Shown here piece by piece: positions 34,529 through 48,360 of a stretch of 64,000 bases of DNA. A program made the translations under genes and the position numbers. The notes beneath the pieces are model-generated. The model did no database searches. It was not told the origin of the DNA and saw only the letters and a list, made by a program, of their open reading frames with translations. Source of the stretch: Crossaster papposus (Eukaryota; Echinodermata; Asteroidea; Velatida; Solasteridae); NCBI GenBank assembly GCA_037893245.1, contig JBAIAA010001125.1, forward strand, positions 124,001 to 188,000, in the 5' to 3' direction. Position 1 is the stretch's first letter; every line of letters starts with the position of its first letter.

Positions 34529-35593
34529 CCTCATTTGCTCTCATTTGCTCTCATTTGCTCTAATTTGCTCTCATTTGCTCTCATTTGCTCTCATTTGCTC
34601 TCATTTGCTCTCATTTGCTCTCATTTGCTCATCTGCTCATTTGCTCCTTTGCTCATTTGCCCATTTGCTCATTTGCTCATTTGCTCATTTGCTCATCTGC
34701 TCTCATTTGCTCATTTGCTCATTTGCTCATTTGCTCATTTGCTCATTTGCTCATTTGCTCATTTGCTCATTTGCTCATTTGCTCATTAGCTCTCATTTGC
34801 TCTAATTTGCTCTCATTTGCTCTCATTTGCTCTCATTTGCTCTCATTTGCTCTCATTTGCTCATTTGCTCATTTGCTCATTTGCTCATTTGCTCATTTGC
34901 TCATCTGCTCATTTGCTCCTTTGCTCATTTGCTCATTTGCTCATTTGCTCATTTGCTCATTTGCTCATTTGCTATTTTGTTTATTTGCTCATTTGCTCTC
35001 ATTTGCTCATTTGATCATTTGATCATTTGATCATTTGATCATTTGCTCTCATTTGCTCATTTGCTCATTTGCTCATTTGCTCATTTGCGCTCATTTGCGC
35101 TCATTTGCTCATTTGCTCATTTGCTCATTTGCTCATTTGCTCATTTGTTCATTTGCTCATTTGCTCATTTGCTCATTAGCTCTCATTTGCTCTCATTTGC
35201 TCTCATTTGCTCTCATTTGCTCTCATTTGCTCTCATTTGCTCTCATTTGCTCTCATTTGCTCATTTGGTCATTTGCTCATTTGCTCATTTGCTCATTTGC
35301 TCATCTGCTCATTTGCTCATTTGCTCATTTGCTCATTTGCTCATTTGATCATTTGCTCATCTGCTCTCATTTGCTCATTTGCTCCTTTGCTCATTTGCTC
35401 ATTTGCTCATTTGCTCATTTGCTCATTTGCTCATTTGCTCATTTGCTCTTTTGATCATTTGCTCATTTGCTCATTTGCTCTCATTTGCTCATTTGCTCTT
35501 TTGCTCATTTGCTCATTTGCTCATTTGCTCATGTGCTCATGTGCTTATTTGCTCATTTGCTCATTTGCTCATTTGCTCATTTGCTCATTTGCG

Positions 35594-35753
35594 CTCATTT
35601 GCTCATTTGCTCATTTGCTCATTTGCTCATTTGCTCATTTGCTCATTTGCTCATTTGCTCATTTGCTCATTTGCTCATTTGCTCATTTGCTCATTTGCTC
35701 ATTTGCTCATTTGCTCATTTGCTCATTTGCTCATTTGCTCATTTGCTCATTTG
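35594..35753 (+). repeat. Perfect octamer run, 20 units
   Basis: 160 bp of unbroken CTCATTTG between two CGCTCATTTG steps. It has the same length at 39,743-39,902 (unit C) and 53,303-53,462. These are the longest perfect runs I saw. Confidence 0.85.
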
Positions 35754-35983
35754 CGCTCATTTGCTCTCATTTGCTCATTTGCTCATTTCCTCATTTCCTC
35801 ATTTCCTCATTTCCTCATTTCCTCATTTGCACTCATTTGCTCTCATTTGCTCTCATTTGCTCTCATTTGCTCTCATTTGCTCTCATTTGCTCTCATTTGC
35901 TCTCATTTGCTCCTTTGCTCATTTGCTCATCTGCTCTCATTTGCTCATCTGCTCTCATTTGCTCATTTGCCCATTTGCTCATT

Positions 35984-36659
35984 TGCTCATTTGCTCATTT
36001 GCTCATCTGCTCTCATTTGCTCATTTGCTCATGTGCTCATTTGCTCATTTGCTCATTTGCTCATTTGCTCATTTGCTCATTTGCTCATTTGCTCATTTGC
36101 TCATTTGCTCATTTGATCATTTGATCATTTGCTCATTTGCGCTCATTTGCGCTCATTTGCTCTCATTTGCTCATTTGCTCATTTGCTCATTTGCTCATTT
36201 GCTCATTTGCTCATTTGCTCATCTGCTCATTTGCTCATTTGCTCATTTGCTAATTTGTTTATTTGCTCATTTGCTCTCATTTGCTCATTTGATCATTTGA
36301 TAATTTGATCATTTGCTCATTTGCTCTCATTTGCTCATTTGCTCATGTGCTCATTTGCTCATTTGCTCATGTGCTCATTTGCTCATTTGCTCATTTGCTC
36401 ATTTGCTCATTTGCTCATTTGCTCATTTGCTCATTTGCTCATTTGCTCATTTGATCATTTGATCATTTGCTCATTTGCGCTCATTTGCGCTCATTTGCTC
36501 TCATTTGCTCATTTGCTCATTTGCTCATTTGCTCATTTGCTCATTTGCTCATTTGCTCATCTGCTCATTTGCTCATTTGCTCATTTGCTAATTTGTTTAT
36601 TTGCTCATTTGCTCTCATTTGCTCATTTGATCATTTGATAATTTGATCATTTGCTCATT
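35984..36659. repeat. 338-bp tandem duplication private to unit B
   Basis: The CATGTG unit at about 36,029 recurs at 36,367, and the TTTGATAATTTG cluster near 36,298 recurs near 36,636. Both offsets are 338. The second copy has one extra CATGTG unit near 36,343. Units A and C have one copy only. Outer limits are approximate because they fall in octamer runs. Confidence 0.75.
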
Positions 36660-37220
36660 TGCTCTCATTTGCTCATTTGCTCATTTGCTCATTTGCTCAT
36701 TTGCTCATTTGCGCTCATTTGCTCATTTGCTCATTTGCTCATTTGCTCATTAGCTCATTTTCTCATTTGCTCATTTGCTCTCATTTGCTCTCACTCGCTC
36801 TCATTTGCTCTCATTTGCTAATTTGCTCATTTGCTCATTTGCTCATTTGCTCATTTGCTCATTTGCTCATTTGCTCATTTGCTCATTTGTTTATTTGCTC
36901 ATTTGCTCTCATTTGCTCATTTGATCATTTGCTCATTTCTCATTTGCTCATTTGCGCTCATTTGCTCATTTGCTCATTTGCTCATTTGCTCATTAGCTCA
37001 TTTTCTCATTTGCTCATTTGCTCTCATTTGCTCTCACTCGCTCTCATTTGCTCTCATTTGCTAATTTGCTCATTTGCTCATTTGCTCATTTGCTCATTTG
37101 CTCATTTGCTCATTTTCTCATTTGCTCATTTGCTCTCATTTGCTCTCACTCGCTCTCATTTGCTCTCATTTGCTAATTTGCTCATTTGCTCATTTGCTCA
37201 TTTGCTCATTTGCTCATTTG

Positions 37221-37680
37221 CTCTCATTTGCTCTCATTTGCTCTAATTTGCTCTCATTTGCTCTCATTTGCTCTCATTTGCTCATTTGCGCTCATTTGCG
37301 CTCATTTGCGCTCATTTGCGCTCCTTTGCTCATTTCCTCATTTCCTCATTTCCTCATTTCCTCATTTCCTCATTTCCTCATTTCCTCTCATTCGCTCATT
37401 TGCTCATTTGCTCATTTGCTCATTTGCTCATTTGCTCATTTGCTCATTTGCTCTCATTTGCTCTCATTTGCTCTAATTTGCTCTCATTTGCTCTCATTTG
37501 CTCTCATTTGCTCATTTGCGCTCATTTGCGCTCATTTGCGCTCATTTGCGCTCCTTTGCTCATTTCCTCATTTCCTCATTTCCTCATTTCCTCATTTCCT
37601 CATTTCCTCATTTCCTCTCATTCGCTCATTTGCTCATTTGCTCATTTGCTCATTTGCTCATTTGCTCATTTGCTCATTTG
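37221..37680. repeat. 230-bp tandem duplication private to unit B
   Basis: Two copies, 37,221-37,450 and 37,451-37,680. Each runs through 10-mers with CTCTAATTTG, four CGCTCATTTG units, CTCCTTTG, a 7-unit CTCATTTC block and the CATTCGCTC unit. Units A and C carry this cassette once at the corresponding place. Confidence 0.8.
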
Positions 37681-38674
37681 CTCATTTCCTCATTTGATCA
37701 TTTGCTCATTTGCTCATTTGCTCATTTGCGCTCATTTGCTCTCATTTGCTCATTTGATCATTTGATAATTTGATCATTTGCTCATTTGCTCTCATTTGCT
37801 CATTTGCTCATTTGCTCATTTGCTCATTTGCTCATTTGCGCTCATTTGCTCATTTGCTCATTTGCTCATTTGCTCATTAGCTCATTTTCTCATTTGCTCA
37901 TTTGCTCTCATTTGCTCTCACTCGCTCTCATTTGCTCTCATTTGCTAATTTGCTCATTTGCTCATTTGCTCATTTGCTCATTTGCTCATTTGCTCATTTG
38001 CTAATTTGTTTATTTGCTCATTTGCTCTCATTTGCTCATTTGATCATTTGCTCATTTGCTCATTTGCTCATTTGCGCTCATTTGCTCATTTGCTCATTTG
38101 CTCATTTGCTCATTAGCTCATTTTCTCATTTGCTCATTTGCTCTCATTTGCTCTCACTCGCTCTCATTTGCTCTCATTTGCTAATTTGCTCATTTGCTCA
38201 TTTGCTCATTTGCTCATTTGCTCATTTGCTCATTTTCTCATTTGCTCATTTGCTCTCATTTGCTCTCACTCGCTCTCATTTGCTCTCATTTGCTAATTTG
38301 CTCATTTGCTCATTTGCTCATTTGCTCATTTGCTCATTTGCTCTCATTTGCTCTCATTTGCTCTAATTTGCTCTCATTTGCTCTCATTTGCTCTCATTTG
38401 CTCATTTGCGCTCATTTGCGCTCATTTGCGCTCATTTGCGCTCCTTTGCTCATTTCCTCATTTCCTCATTTCCTCATTTCCTCATTTCCTCATTTCCTCA
38501 TTTCCTCTCATTTGCTCATTTGCTCATTTGCTCATTTGCTCATTTGCTCATTTGCTCATTTGCTCATTTGCTCATTTCCTCATTTGATCATTTGCTCATT
38601 TGCTCATTTGCTCATTTGCGCTCATTTGCTCTCATTTGCTCATTTGATCATTTGATAATTTGATCATTTGCTCA

Positions 38675-41600
38675 TTTCCTCATTTGCTCTCATTTGCTCT
38701 CATTTGCTCTAATTTGCTCTCATTTGCTCTCATTTGCTCTCATTTGCTCTCATTTGCTCTCATTTGCTCTCATTTGCTCATCTGCTCATTTGCTCCTTTG
38801 CTCATTTGCCCATTTGCTCATTTGCTCATTTGCTCATTTGCTCATCTGCTCTCATTTGCTCATTTGCTCATTTGCTCATTTGCTCATTTGCTCATTTGCT
38901 CATTTGCTCATTTGCTCATTTGCTCATTTGCTCATTAGCTCTCATTTGCTCTAATTTGCTCTCATTTGCTCTCATTTGCTCTCATTTGCTCTCATTTGCT
39001 CTCATTTGCTCATTTGCTCATTTGCTCATTTGCTCATTTGCTCATTTGCTCATCTGCTCATTTGCTCCTTTGCTCATTTGCTCATTTGCTCATTTGCTCA
39101 TTTGCTCATTTGCTCATTTGCTATTTTGTTTATTTGCTCATTTGCTCTCATTTGCTCATTTGATCATTTGATCATTTGATCATTTGATCATTTGCTCTCA
39201 TTTGCTCATTTGCTCATTTGCTCATTTGCTCATTTGCGCTCATTTGCGCTCATTTGCTCATTTGCTCATTTGCTCATTTGCTCATTTGCTCATTTGTTCA
39301 TTTGCTCATTTGCTCATTTGCTCATTAGCTCTCATTTGCTCTCATTTGCTCTCATTTGCTCTCATTTGCTCTCATTTGCTCTCATTTGCTCTCATTTGCT
39401 CTCATTTGCTCATTTGGTCATTTGCTCATTTGCTCATTTGCTCATTTGCTCATCTGCTCATTTGCTCATTTGCTCATTTGCTCATTTGCTCATTTGATCA
39501 TTTGCTCATCTGCTCTCATTTGCTCATTTGCTCCTTTGCTCATTTGCTCATTTGCTCATTTGCTCATTTGCTCATTTGCTCATTTGCTCATTTGCTCATT
39601 TGATCATTTGCTCATTTGCTCATTTGCTCTCATTTGCTCATTTGCTCTTTTGCTCATTTGCTCATTTGCTCATTTGCTCATGTGCTCATGTGCTTATTTG
39701 CTCATTTGCTCATTTGCTCATTTGCTCATTTGCTCATTTGCGCTCATTTGCTCATTTGCTCATTTGCTCATTTGCTCATTTGCTCATTTGCTCATTTGCT
39801 CATTTGCTCATTTGCTCATTTGCTCATTTGCTCATTTGCTCATTTGCTCATTTGCTCATTTGCTCATTTGCTCATTTGCTCATTTGCTCATTTGCTCATT
39901 TGCGCTCATTTGCTCTCATTTGCTCATTTGCTCATTTCCTCATTTCCTCATTTCCTCATTTCCTCATTTCCTCATTTGCACTCATTTGCTCTCATTTGCT
40001 CTCATTTGCTCTCATTTGCTCTCATTTGCTCTCATTTGCTCTCATTTGCTCTCATTTGCTCCTTTGCTCATTTGCTCATCTGCTCTCATTTGCTCATCTG
40101 CTCTCATTTGCTCATTTGCCCATTTGCTCATTTGCTCATTTGCTCATTTGCTCATCTGCTCTCATTTGCTCATTTGCTCATGTGCTCATTTGCTCATTTG
40201 CTCATTTGCTCATTTGCTCATTTGCTCATTTGCTCATTTGCTCATTTGCTCATTTGCTCATTTGATCATTTGATCATTTGCTCATTTGCGCTCATTTGCG
40301 CTCATTTGCTCTCATTTGCTCATTTGCTCATTTGCTCATTTGCTCATTTGCTCATTTGCTCATTTGCTCATCTGCTCATTTGCTCATTTGCTCATTTGCT
40401 AATTTGTTTATTTGCTCATTTGCTCTCATTTGCTCATTTGATCATTTGATAATTTGATCATTTGCTCATTTGCTCTCATTTGCTCATTTGCTCATTTGCT
40501 CATTTGCTCATTTGCTCATTTGCGCTCATTTGCTCATTTGCTCATTTGCTCATTTGCTCATTAGCTCATTTTCTCATTTGCTCATTTGCTCTCATTTGCT
40601 CTCACTCGCTCTCATTTGCTCTCATTTGCTAATTTGCTCATTTGCTCATTTGCTCATTTGCTCATTTGCTCATTTGCTCATTTGCTCATTTGCTCATTTG
40701 TTTATTTGCTCATTTGCTCTCATTTGCTCATTTGATCATTTGCTCATTTCTCATTTGCTCATTTGCGCTCATTTGCTCATTTGCTCATTTGCTCATTTGC
40801 TCATTAGCTCATTTTCTCATTTGCTCATTTGCTCTCATTTGCTCTCACTCGCTCTCATTTGCTCTCATTTGCTAATTTGCTCATTTGCTCATTTGCTCAT
40901 TTGCTCATTTGCTCATTTGCTCATTTTCTCATTTGCTCATTTGCTCTCATTTGCTCTCACTCGCTCTCATTTGCTCTCATTTGCTAATTTGCTCATTTGC
41001 TCATTTGCTCATTTGCTCATTTGCTCATTTGCTCTCATTTGCTCTCATTTGCTCTAATTTGCTCTCATTTGCTCTCATTTGCTCTCATTTGCTCATTTGC
41101 GCTCATTTGCGCTCATTTGCGCTCATTTGCGCTCCTTTGCTCATTTCCTCATTTCCTCATTTCCTCATTTCCTCATTTCCTCATTTCCTCATTTCCTCTC
41201 ATTCGCTCATTTGCTCATTTGCTCATTTGCTCATTTGCTCATTTGCTCATTTGCTCATTTGCTCATTTCCTCATTTGATCATTTGCTCATTTGCTCATTT
41301 GCTCATTTGCGCTCATTTGCTCTCATTTGCTCATTTGATCATTTGATAATTTGATCATTTGCTCATTTGCTCTCATTTGCTCATTTGCTCATTTGCTTAT
41401 TTGCTCATTTGCTCATTTGCGCTCATTTGCTCATTTGCTCATTTGCTCATTTGCTCATTAGCTCATTTTCTCATTTGCTCATTTGCTCTCATTTGCTCTC
41501 ACTCGCTCTCATTTGCTCTCATTTGCTAATTTGCTCATTTGCTCATTTGCTCATTTGCTCATTTGCTCATTTGCTCATTTGCTAATTTGTTTATTTGCTC

Positions 41601-42255
41601 ATTTGCTCTCATTTGCTCATTTGATCATTTGCTCATTTGCTCATTTGCTCATTTGCGCTCATTTGCTCATTTGCTCATTTGCTCATTTGCTCATTAGCTC
41701 ATTTTCTCATTTGCTCATTTGCTCTCATTTGCTCTCACTCGCTCTCATTTGCTCTCATTTGCTAATTTGCTCATTTGCTCATTTGCTCATTTGCTCATTT
41801 GCTCATTTGCTCATTTTCTCATTTGCTCATTTGCTCTCATTTGCTCTCACTCGCTCTCATTTGCTCTCATTTGCTAATTTGCTCATTTGCTCATTTGCTC
41901 ATTTGCTCATTTGCTCATTTGCTCTCATTTGCTCTCATTTGCTCTAATTTGCTCTCATTTGCTCTCATTTGCTCTCATTTGCTCATTTGCGCTCATTTGC
42001 GCTCATTTGCGCTCATTTGCGCTCCTTTGCTCATTTCCTCATTTCCTCATTTCCTCATTTCCTCATTTCCTCATTTCCTCATTTCCTCTCATTCGCTCAT
42101 TTGCTCATTTGCTCATTTGCTCATTTGCTCATTTGCTCATTTGCTCATTTGCTCATTTCCTCATTTGATCATTTGCTCATTTGCTCATTTGCTCATTTGC
42201 GCTCATTTGCTCTCATTTGCTCATTTGATCATTTGATAATTTGATCATTTGCTCA
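38675..42255. repeat. Right HOR unit C (3,581 bp)
   Basis: Third copy, matching B at offset 4,149 and then at 3,811 and 3,581 as it passes the positions of B's two private duplications, which it lacks. It shares B's 16-bp gain over A. A private CTTATTTG unit sits near 41,394. The next unit does not start with the TTTCC step, so the regular HOR series ends here. Confidence 0.85.
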
Positions 42256-45200
42256 TTTGCTCTCATTTGCTCATTTGCTCATTTGCTCATTTGCTCATTT
42301 GCTCATTTGCTCATTTGCGCTCATTTGCTCATTTGCTCATTTGCTCATTTGCTCATTTGCTCATTTGCTCATTTGTTCATTTGCTCATTTGCTCATTTGC
42401 TCATTAGCTCATTTTCTCATTTGCTCATTTGCTCTCATTTGCTCTCACTCGCTCTCATTTGCTCTCATTTGCTCATTTGCTCATTTGCTCATTTGCTCAT
42501 TTGCTCATTTGCTCATTTGCTCATTTGCTCATTTGTTTATTTGCTCATTTGCTCTCATTTGCTCATTTGATCATTTGATAATTTGATCATTTGCTCATTT
42601 GCTCTCATTTGCTCATTTGCTCATTTGCTCATTTGCTCATTTGCTCGTTTGCGCTCATTTGCTCATTTGCTCATTTGCTCATTTGCTCATTTGCTCATTT
42701 GCTCATTTGCTCATTTGCTCATTTGCTCATTTGCTCATTTGCTCATTTGTTGATTTGCTCATTTGCTCTCATTTGCTCATTTGATCATTTGATAATTTGA
42801 TAATTTGCTCATTTGCTCTCATTTGCTCATTTGCTCATTTGCTCATTTGCTCATTTGCTCATTTGCTCATTTGCTCATTTGCTAATTTGTTTATTTGCTC
42901 ATTTGCTCTCATTTGCTCATTTGATCATTTGATCATTTGATCATTTGATCATTTGCTCTCATTTGCTCATTTGCTCATTTGCTCATTTGCTCATTTGCTC
43001 ATTTGCTCATTTGCGCTCATTTGCGGTCATTTGCTCATTTGCTCATTTGCTCATTTGCTCATTTGCTCATTTGTTCATTTGCTCATTTGCTCATTTGCTC
43101 ATTAGCTCTCATTTGCTCTAATTTGCTCTCATTTGCTCTCATTTGCTCTCATTTGCTCTCATTTGCTCTCATTTGCTCCTTTGCTCATTTGCTCATCTGC
43201 TCTCATTTGCTCATCTGCTCTCATTTGCTCATTTGCCCATTTGCTCATTTGCTCATTTGCTCATTTGCTCATCTCCTCTCATTTGCTCATTTGCTCATGT
43301 GCTCATTTGCTCATTTGCTCATTTGCTCATTTGCTCATTTGCTCATTTGCTCATTTGCTCATTTGCTCATTTGCTCATTTGATCATTTGCTCATTTGCTC
43401 ATTTGCTCATTTGCGCTCATTTGCTCTCATTTGCTCATTTGCTCATTTGCTCATTTGCTCATTTGCTCATTTGCTCATTTGCTCATCTGCTCATTTGCTC
43501 ATTTGCTCATTTGCTAATTTGTTTATTTGCTCATTTGCTCTCATTTGCTCATTTGATCATTTGATAATTTGATCATTTGCTCATTTGCTCTCATTTGCTC
43601 ATTTGCTCATTTGCTCATTTGCTCATTTGCTCATTTGCGCTCATTTGCTCATTTGCTCATTTGCTCATTTGCTCATTTGCTCATTAGCTCATTTTCTCAT
43701 TTGCTCATTTGCTCTCATTTGCTCTCACTCGCTCTCATTTGCTCTCATTTGCTAATTTGCTAATTTGCTCATTTGCTCATTTGCTCATTTGCTCATTTGC
43801 TCATTTGCTCATTTGCTCATTTGCTCATTTGCTAATTTGCTCATTTGCTCTCATTTGCTCATTTGATCATTTGATAATTTGATCATTTGCTCATTTGCTC
43901 TCATTTGCTCATTTGCTCATTTGCTCATTTGCTCATTTGCTCATTTGCGCTCATTTGCTCATTTGCTCATTTGCTCATTTGCTCATTTGCTCATTTGCTC
44001 ATTTGCTCATTTTCTCATTTGCTCATTTGCTCTCATTTGCTCTCACTCGCTCTCATTTGCTCTCATTTGCTAATTTGCTCATTTGCTCATTTGCTCATTT
44101 GCTCATTTGCTCATTTGCTCTCATTTGCTCTCATTTGCTCTAATTTGCTCTCATTTGCTCTCATTTGCTCTCATTTGCTCATTTGCGCTCATTTGCGCTC
44201 ATTTGCGCTCATTTGCGCTCCTTTGCTCATTTCCTCATTTCCTCATTTCCTCATTTCCTCATTTCTTCATTTCCTCATTTCCTCTCATTCGCTCATTTGC
44301 TCATTTGCTCATTTGCTCATTTGCTCATTTGCTCATTTGCTCATTTGCTCATTTCCTCATTTGATCATTTGCTCATTTGCTCATTTGCTCATTTGCGCTC
44401 ATTTGCTCTCATTTGCTCATTTGATAATTTGATAATTTGATCATTTGCTCATTTGCTCTCATTTGCTCATTTGCTCATTTGCTCATTTGCTCATTTGCTC
44501 ATTTGCGCTCATTTGCTCATTTGCTCATTTGCTCATTTGCTCATTTGCTCATTTGCTCATTTGTTCATTTGCTCATTTGCTCATTTGCTCATTAGCTCAT
44601 TTTCTCATTTGCTCATTTGCTCTCATTTGCTCTCACTCGCTCTCATTTGCTCTCATTTGCTCATTTGCTCATTTGCTCATTTGCTCATTTGCTCATTTGC
44701 TCATTTGCTCATTTGCTCATTTGTTTATTTGCTCATTTGCTCTCATTTGCTCATTTGATCATTTGATAATTTGATCATTTGCTCATTTGCTCTCATTTGC
44801 TCATTTGCTCATTTGCTCATTTGCTCATTTGCTCATTTGCGCTCATTTGCTCATTTGCTCATTTGCTCATTTGCTCATTTGCTCATTTGCTCATTTGCTC
44901 ATTTGCTCATTTGCTCATTTGTTTATTTGCTCATTTGCTCTCATTTGCTCATTTGATCATTTGATAATTTGATCATTTGCTCATTTGCTCTCATTTGCTC
45001 ATTTGCTCATTTGCTCATTTGCTCATTTGCTCATTTGCTCATTTGCTCATTTGCTCATTTGCTCATTTGCTCATTTGCTCATTTGCTAATTTGTTTATTT
45101 GCTCATTTGCTCTCATTTGCTCATTTGATCATTTGATCATTTGATCATTTGATCATTTGCTCTCATTTGCTCATTTGCTCATTTGCTCATTTGCTCATTT

Positions 45201-47366
45201 GCTCATTTGCGCTCATTTGCGCTCATTTGCTCATTTGCTCATTTGCTCATTTGCTCATTTGCTCATTTGTTCATTTGCTCATTTGCTCATTTGCTCATTA
45301 GCTCTCATTTGCTCTCATTTGCTCTCATTTGCTCTCATTTGCTCTCATTTGCTCTCATTTGCTCTCATTTGCTCATTTGCTCATTTGCTCATTTGCTCAT
45401 TTGCTCATTTGCTCATTTGCTCATCTGCTCATTTGCTCCTTTGCTCATTTGCTCATTTGCTCATTTGCTCATTTGCTCATTTGCTCATTTGCTAATTTGT
45501 TTATTTGCTCATTTGCTCTCATTTGCTCATTTGATCATTTGATCATTTGATCATTTGATCATTTGCTCTCATTTGCTCATTTGCTCATTTGCTCATTTGC
45601 TCATTTGCGCTCATTTGCGCTCATTTGCTCATTTGCTCATTTGCTCATTTGCTCAGTTGCTCATTTGCTCATTTGCTCATTTGCTCATTTGCGCTCATTT
45701 GCGCTCATTTGCTCATTTGCTCATTTGCTCATTTGCTCAGTTGCTCATTTGTTCATTTGCTCATTTGCTCATTTGCTCATTAGCTCTCATTTGCTCTCAT
45801 TTGCTCTCATTTGCTCTCATTTGCTATCATTTGCTCTCATTTGCTCTCATTTGCTCTCATTTGCTCATTTGCTCATTTGCTCATTTGCTCCTTTGCTCAT
45901 TTGCTCATTTGCTCATTTGATCATTTGCTCATCTGCTCTCATTTGCTCATTTGCTCATTTGCTCATTTGCTCATTTGCTCATTTGCTCATTTGCTCATTT
46001 GCCCATTTGCTCTCATTTGCTCATTTGCTCTTTTGCTCATTTGCTCATTTGCTCATTTGCTCATGTGCTCATGTGCTTATTTGCTCATTTGCTCATTTGC
46101 TCATTTGCTCATTTGCTCATTTGCTCATTTGCGCTCATTTGCTCTCATTTGCTCATTTCCTCATTTCCTCATTTCCTCATTTCCTCATTTCCTCATTTCC
46201 TCATTTGCACTCATTTGCTCTCATTTGCTCTCATTTGCTCTCATTTGCTCTCATTTGCTCTCATTTGCTCTCATTTGCTCTCATTTGCTTCTTTGCTCAT
46301 TTGCTCATCTGCTCTCATTTGCTCATCTGCTCTCATTTGCTCATTTGCTCATTTGCTCATCTGCTCTCATTTGCTCATTTGCTCATGTGCTCATTTGCTC
46401 ATTTGCTCATTTGCTCATTTGCTCATTTGCTCATTTGCTCATTTGCTCATTTGCTCATTTGCTCATTTGATCATTTGCTCATTTGCTCATTTGCTCATTT
46501 GCGCTCATTTGCTCTCATTTGCTCATTTGCTCATTTGCTCATTTGCTCATTTGCTCATTTGCTCATTTGCTCATCTGCTCATTTGCTCATTTGCTCATTT
46601 GCTAATTTGTTTATTTGCTCATTTGCTCTCATTTGCTCATTTGATCATTTGATAATTTGATCATTTGCTCATTTGCTCATTTGCTCATTTGCTCATTTGC
46701 TCATTTGCTCATTTGCGCTCATTTGCTCATTTGCTCATTTGCTCATTTGCTCATTAGCTCATTTTCTCATTTGCTCATTTGCTCTCATTTGCTCTCACTC
46801 GCTCTCATTTGCTCTCATTTGCTAATTTGCTCATTTGCTCATTTGCTCATTTGCTCATTTGCTCATTTGCTCATTTGCTCATTTGCTCATTTGCTCATTT
46901 GCTCATTTGTTTATTTGCTCATTTGCTCTCATTTGCTCATTTGCTCATTTGCTCATTTGCTCATTTGCTCATTTGCGCTCATTTGCTCATTTGCTCATTT
47001 GCTCATTTGCTCATTTGCTCATTTGCTCATTTGCTCATTTGCTCATTTGCTCATTTGCTCATTTGCTCATCTGCTCTCATTTGCTCATTTGCTCATGTGC
47101 TCATTTGCTCATTTGCTCATTTGCTCATTTGCTCATTTGCTCATTTGCTCATTTGCTCATTTGCTCATTTGCTCATTTGATCATTTGCTCATTTGCTCAT
47201 TTGCTCATTTGCGCTCATTTGCTCTCATTTGCTCATTTGCTCATTTGCTCATTTGCTCATTTGCTCATTTGCTCATTTGCTCATCTGCTCATTTGCTCAT
47301 TTGCTCATTTGCTAATTTGTTTATTTGCTCATTTGCTCTCATTTGCTCATTTGATCATTTGATAAT
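42256..47366. repeat. Irregular mosaic of right-domain cassettes
   Basis: No fixed HOR period is seen. GATAATTT clusters fall at irregular spacings: about 42,570, 42,786, 43,564, 43,873, 44,425, 44,765 and 44,963. Runs of four GATCATTT lie near 42,919 and 45,126. One CTCATTTC block near 44,227 is interrupted by a CTTCATTT unit. A 710-bp unit (46,657-47,366) is followed by a closely similar unit from 47,367. Confidence 0.7.
45605..45773. repeat. 84-bp tandem duplication with CAGTTG unit
   Basis: The rare CTCAGTTG unit occurs near 45,653 and again near 45,737, 84 bp apart. Each follows a pair of CGCTCATTTG units and four octamers. A CAGTTG unit is also found near 18,283, 21,439 and 28,587 in the left domain, in a different context. 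Confidence 0.7.
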
Positions 47367-48360
47367 TTGATCATTTGCTCATTTGCTCATTTGCTCATTT
47401 GCTCATTTGCTCATTTGCTCATTTGCGCTCATTTGCTCATTTGCTCATTTGCTCATTTGCTCATTAGCTCATTTTCTCATTTGCTCATTTGCTCTCATTT
47501 GCTCTCACTCGCTCTCATTTGCTCTCATTTGCTAATTTGCTCATTTGCTCATTTGCTCATTTGCTCATTTGCTCATTTGCTCATTTGCTCATTTGCTCAT
47601 TTGCTCATTTGCTCATTTGCTCATTTGTTTATTTGCTCATTTGCTCTCATTTGCTCATTTGCTCATTTGCTCATTTGCTCATTTGCTCATTTGCGCTCAT
47701 TTGCTCATTTGCTCATTTGCTCATTTGCTCATTTGCTCATTTGCTCATTTGTTCATTTGCTCATTTGCTCATTTGCTCATTAGCTCATTTTCTCATTTGC
47801 TCATTTGCTCTCATTTGCTCTCACTCGCTCTCATTTGCTCTCATTTGCTAATTTGCTCATTTGCTCATTTGCTCATTTGCTCATTTGCTCATTTGCTCAT
47901 TTGCTCATTTGCTCATTTGCTCATTTGCTCATTTGCTCATTTGTTTATTTGCTCATTTGCTCTCATTTGCTTATTTGATCATTTGATAATTTGATCATTT
48001 GCTCATTTGCTCTCATTTGCTCATTTGCTCATTTGCTCATTTGCTCATTTGCTCATTTGCGCTCATTTGCTCATTTGCTCATTTGCTCATTTGCTCATTT
48101 GCTCATTTGCTCATTTGCTCATTTGCTCATTTGCTCATTTGCTCATTTGCTCATTTGTTTATTTGCTCATTTGCTCTCATTTGCTCATTTGATCATTTGA
48201 TAATTTGATCATTTGCTCATTTGCTCTCATTTGCTCATTTGCTCATTTGCTCATTTGCTCATTTGCTCATTTGCTCATTTGCTCATTTGCTCATTTGCTC
48301 ATTTGCTCATTTGCTCATTTGCTAATTTGTTTATTTGCTCATTTGCTCTCATTTGCTCAT

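Larger units (their letters stand above)
34526..38674. repeat. Right HOR unit B (4,149 bp)
   Basis: Collinear with unit A but longer by 584 bp. The excess is fully explained by a net gain of 16 bp before 35,829, a 338-bp tandem duplication (about 35,984-36,659) and a 230-bp tandem duplication (37,221-37,680). Near 38,510 it has CATTTGCTC where the other copies of this cassette have CATTCGCTC, a private CpG-to-TpG difference. Confidence 0.85.
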
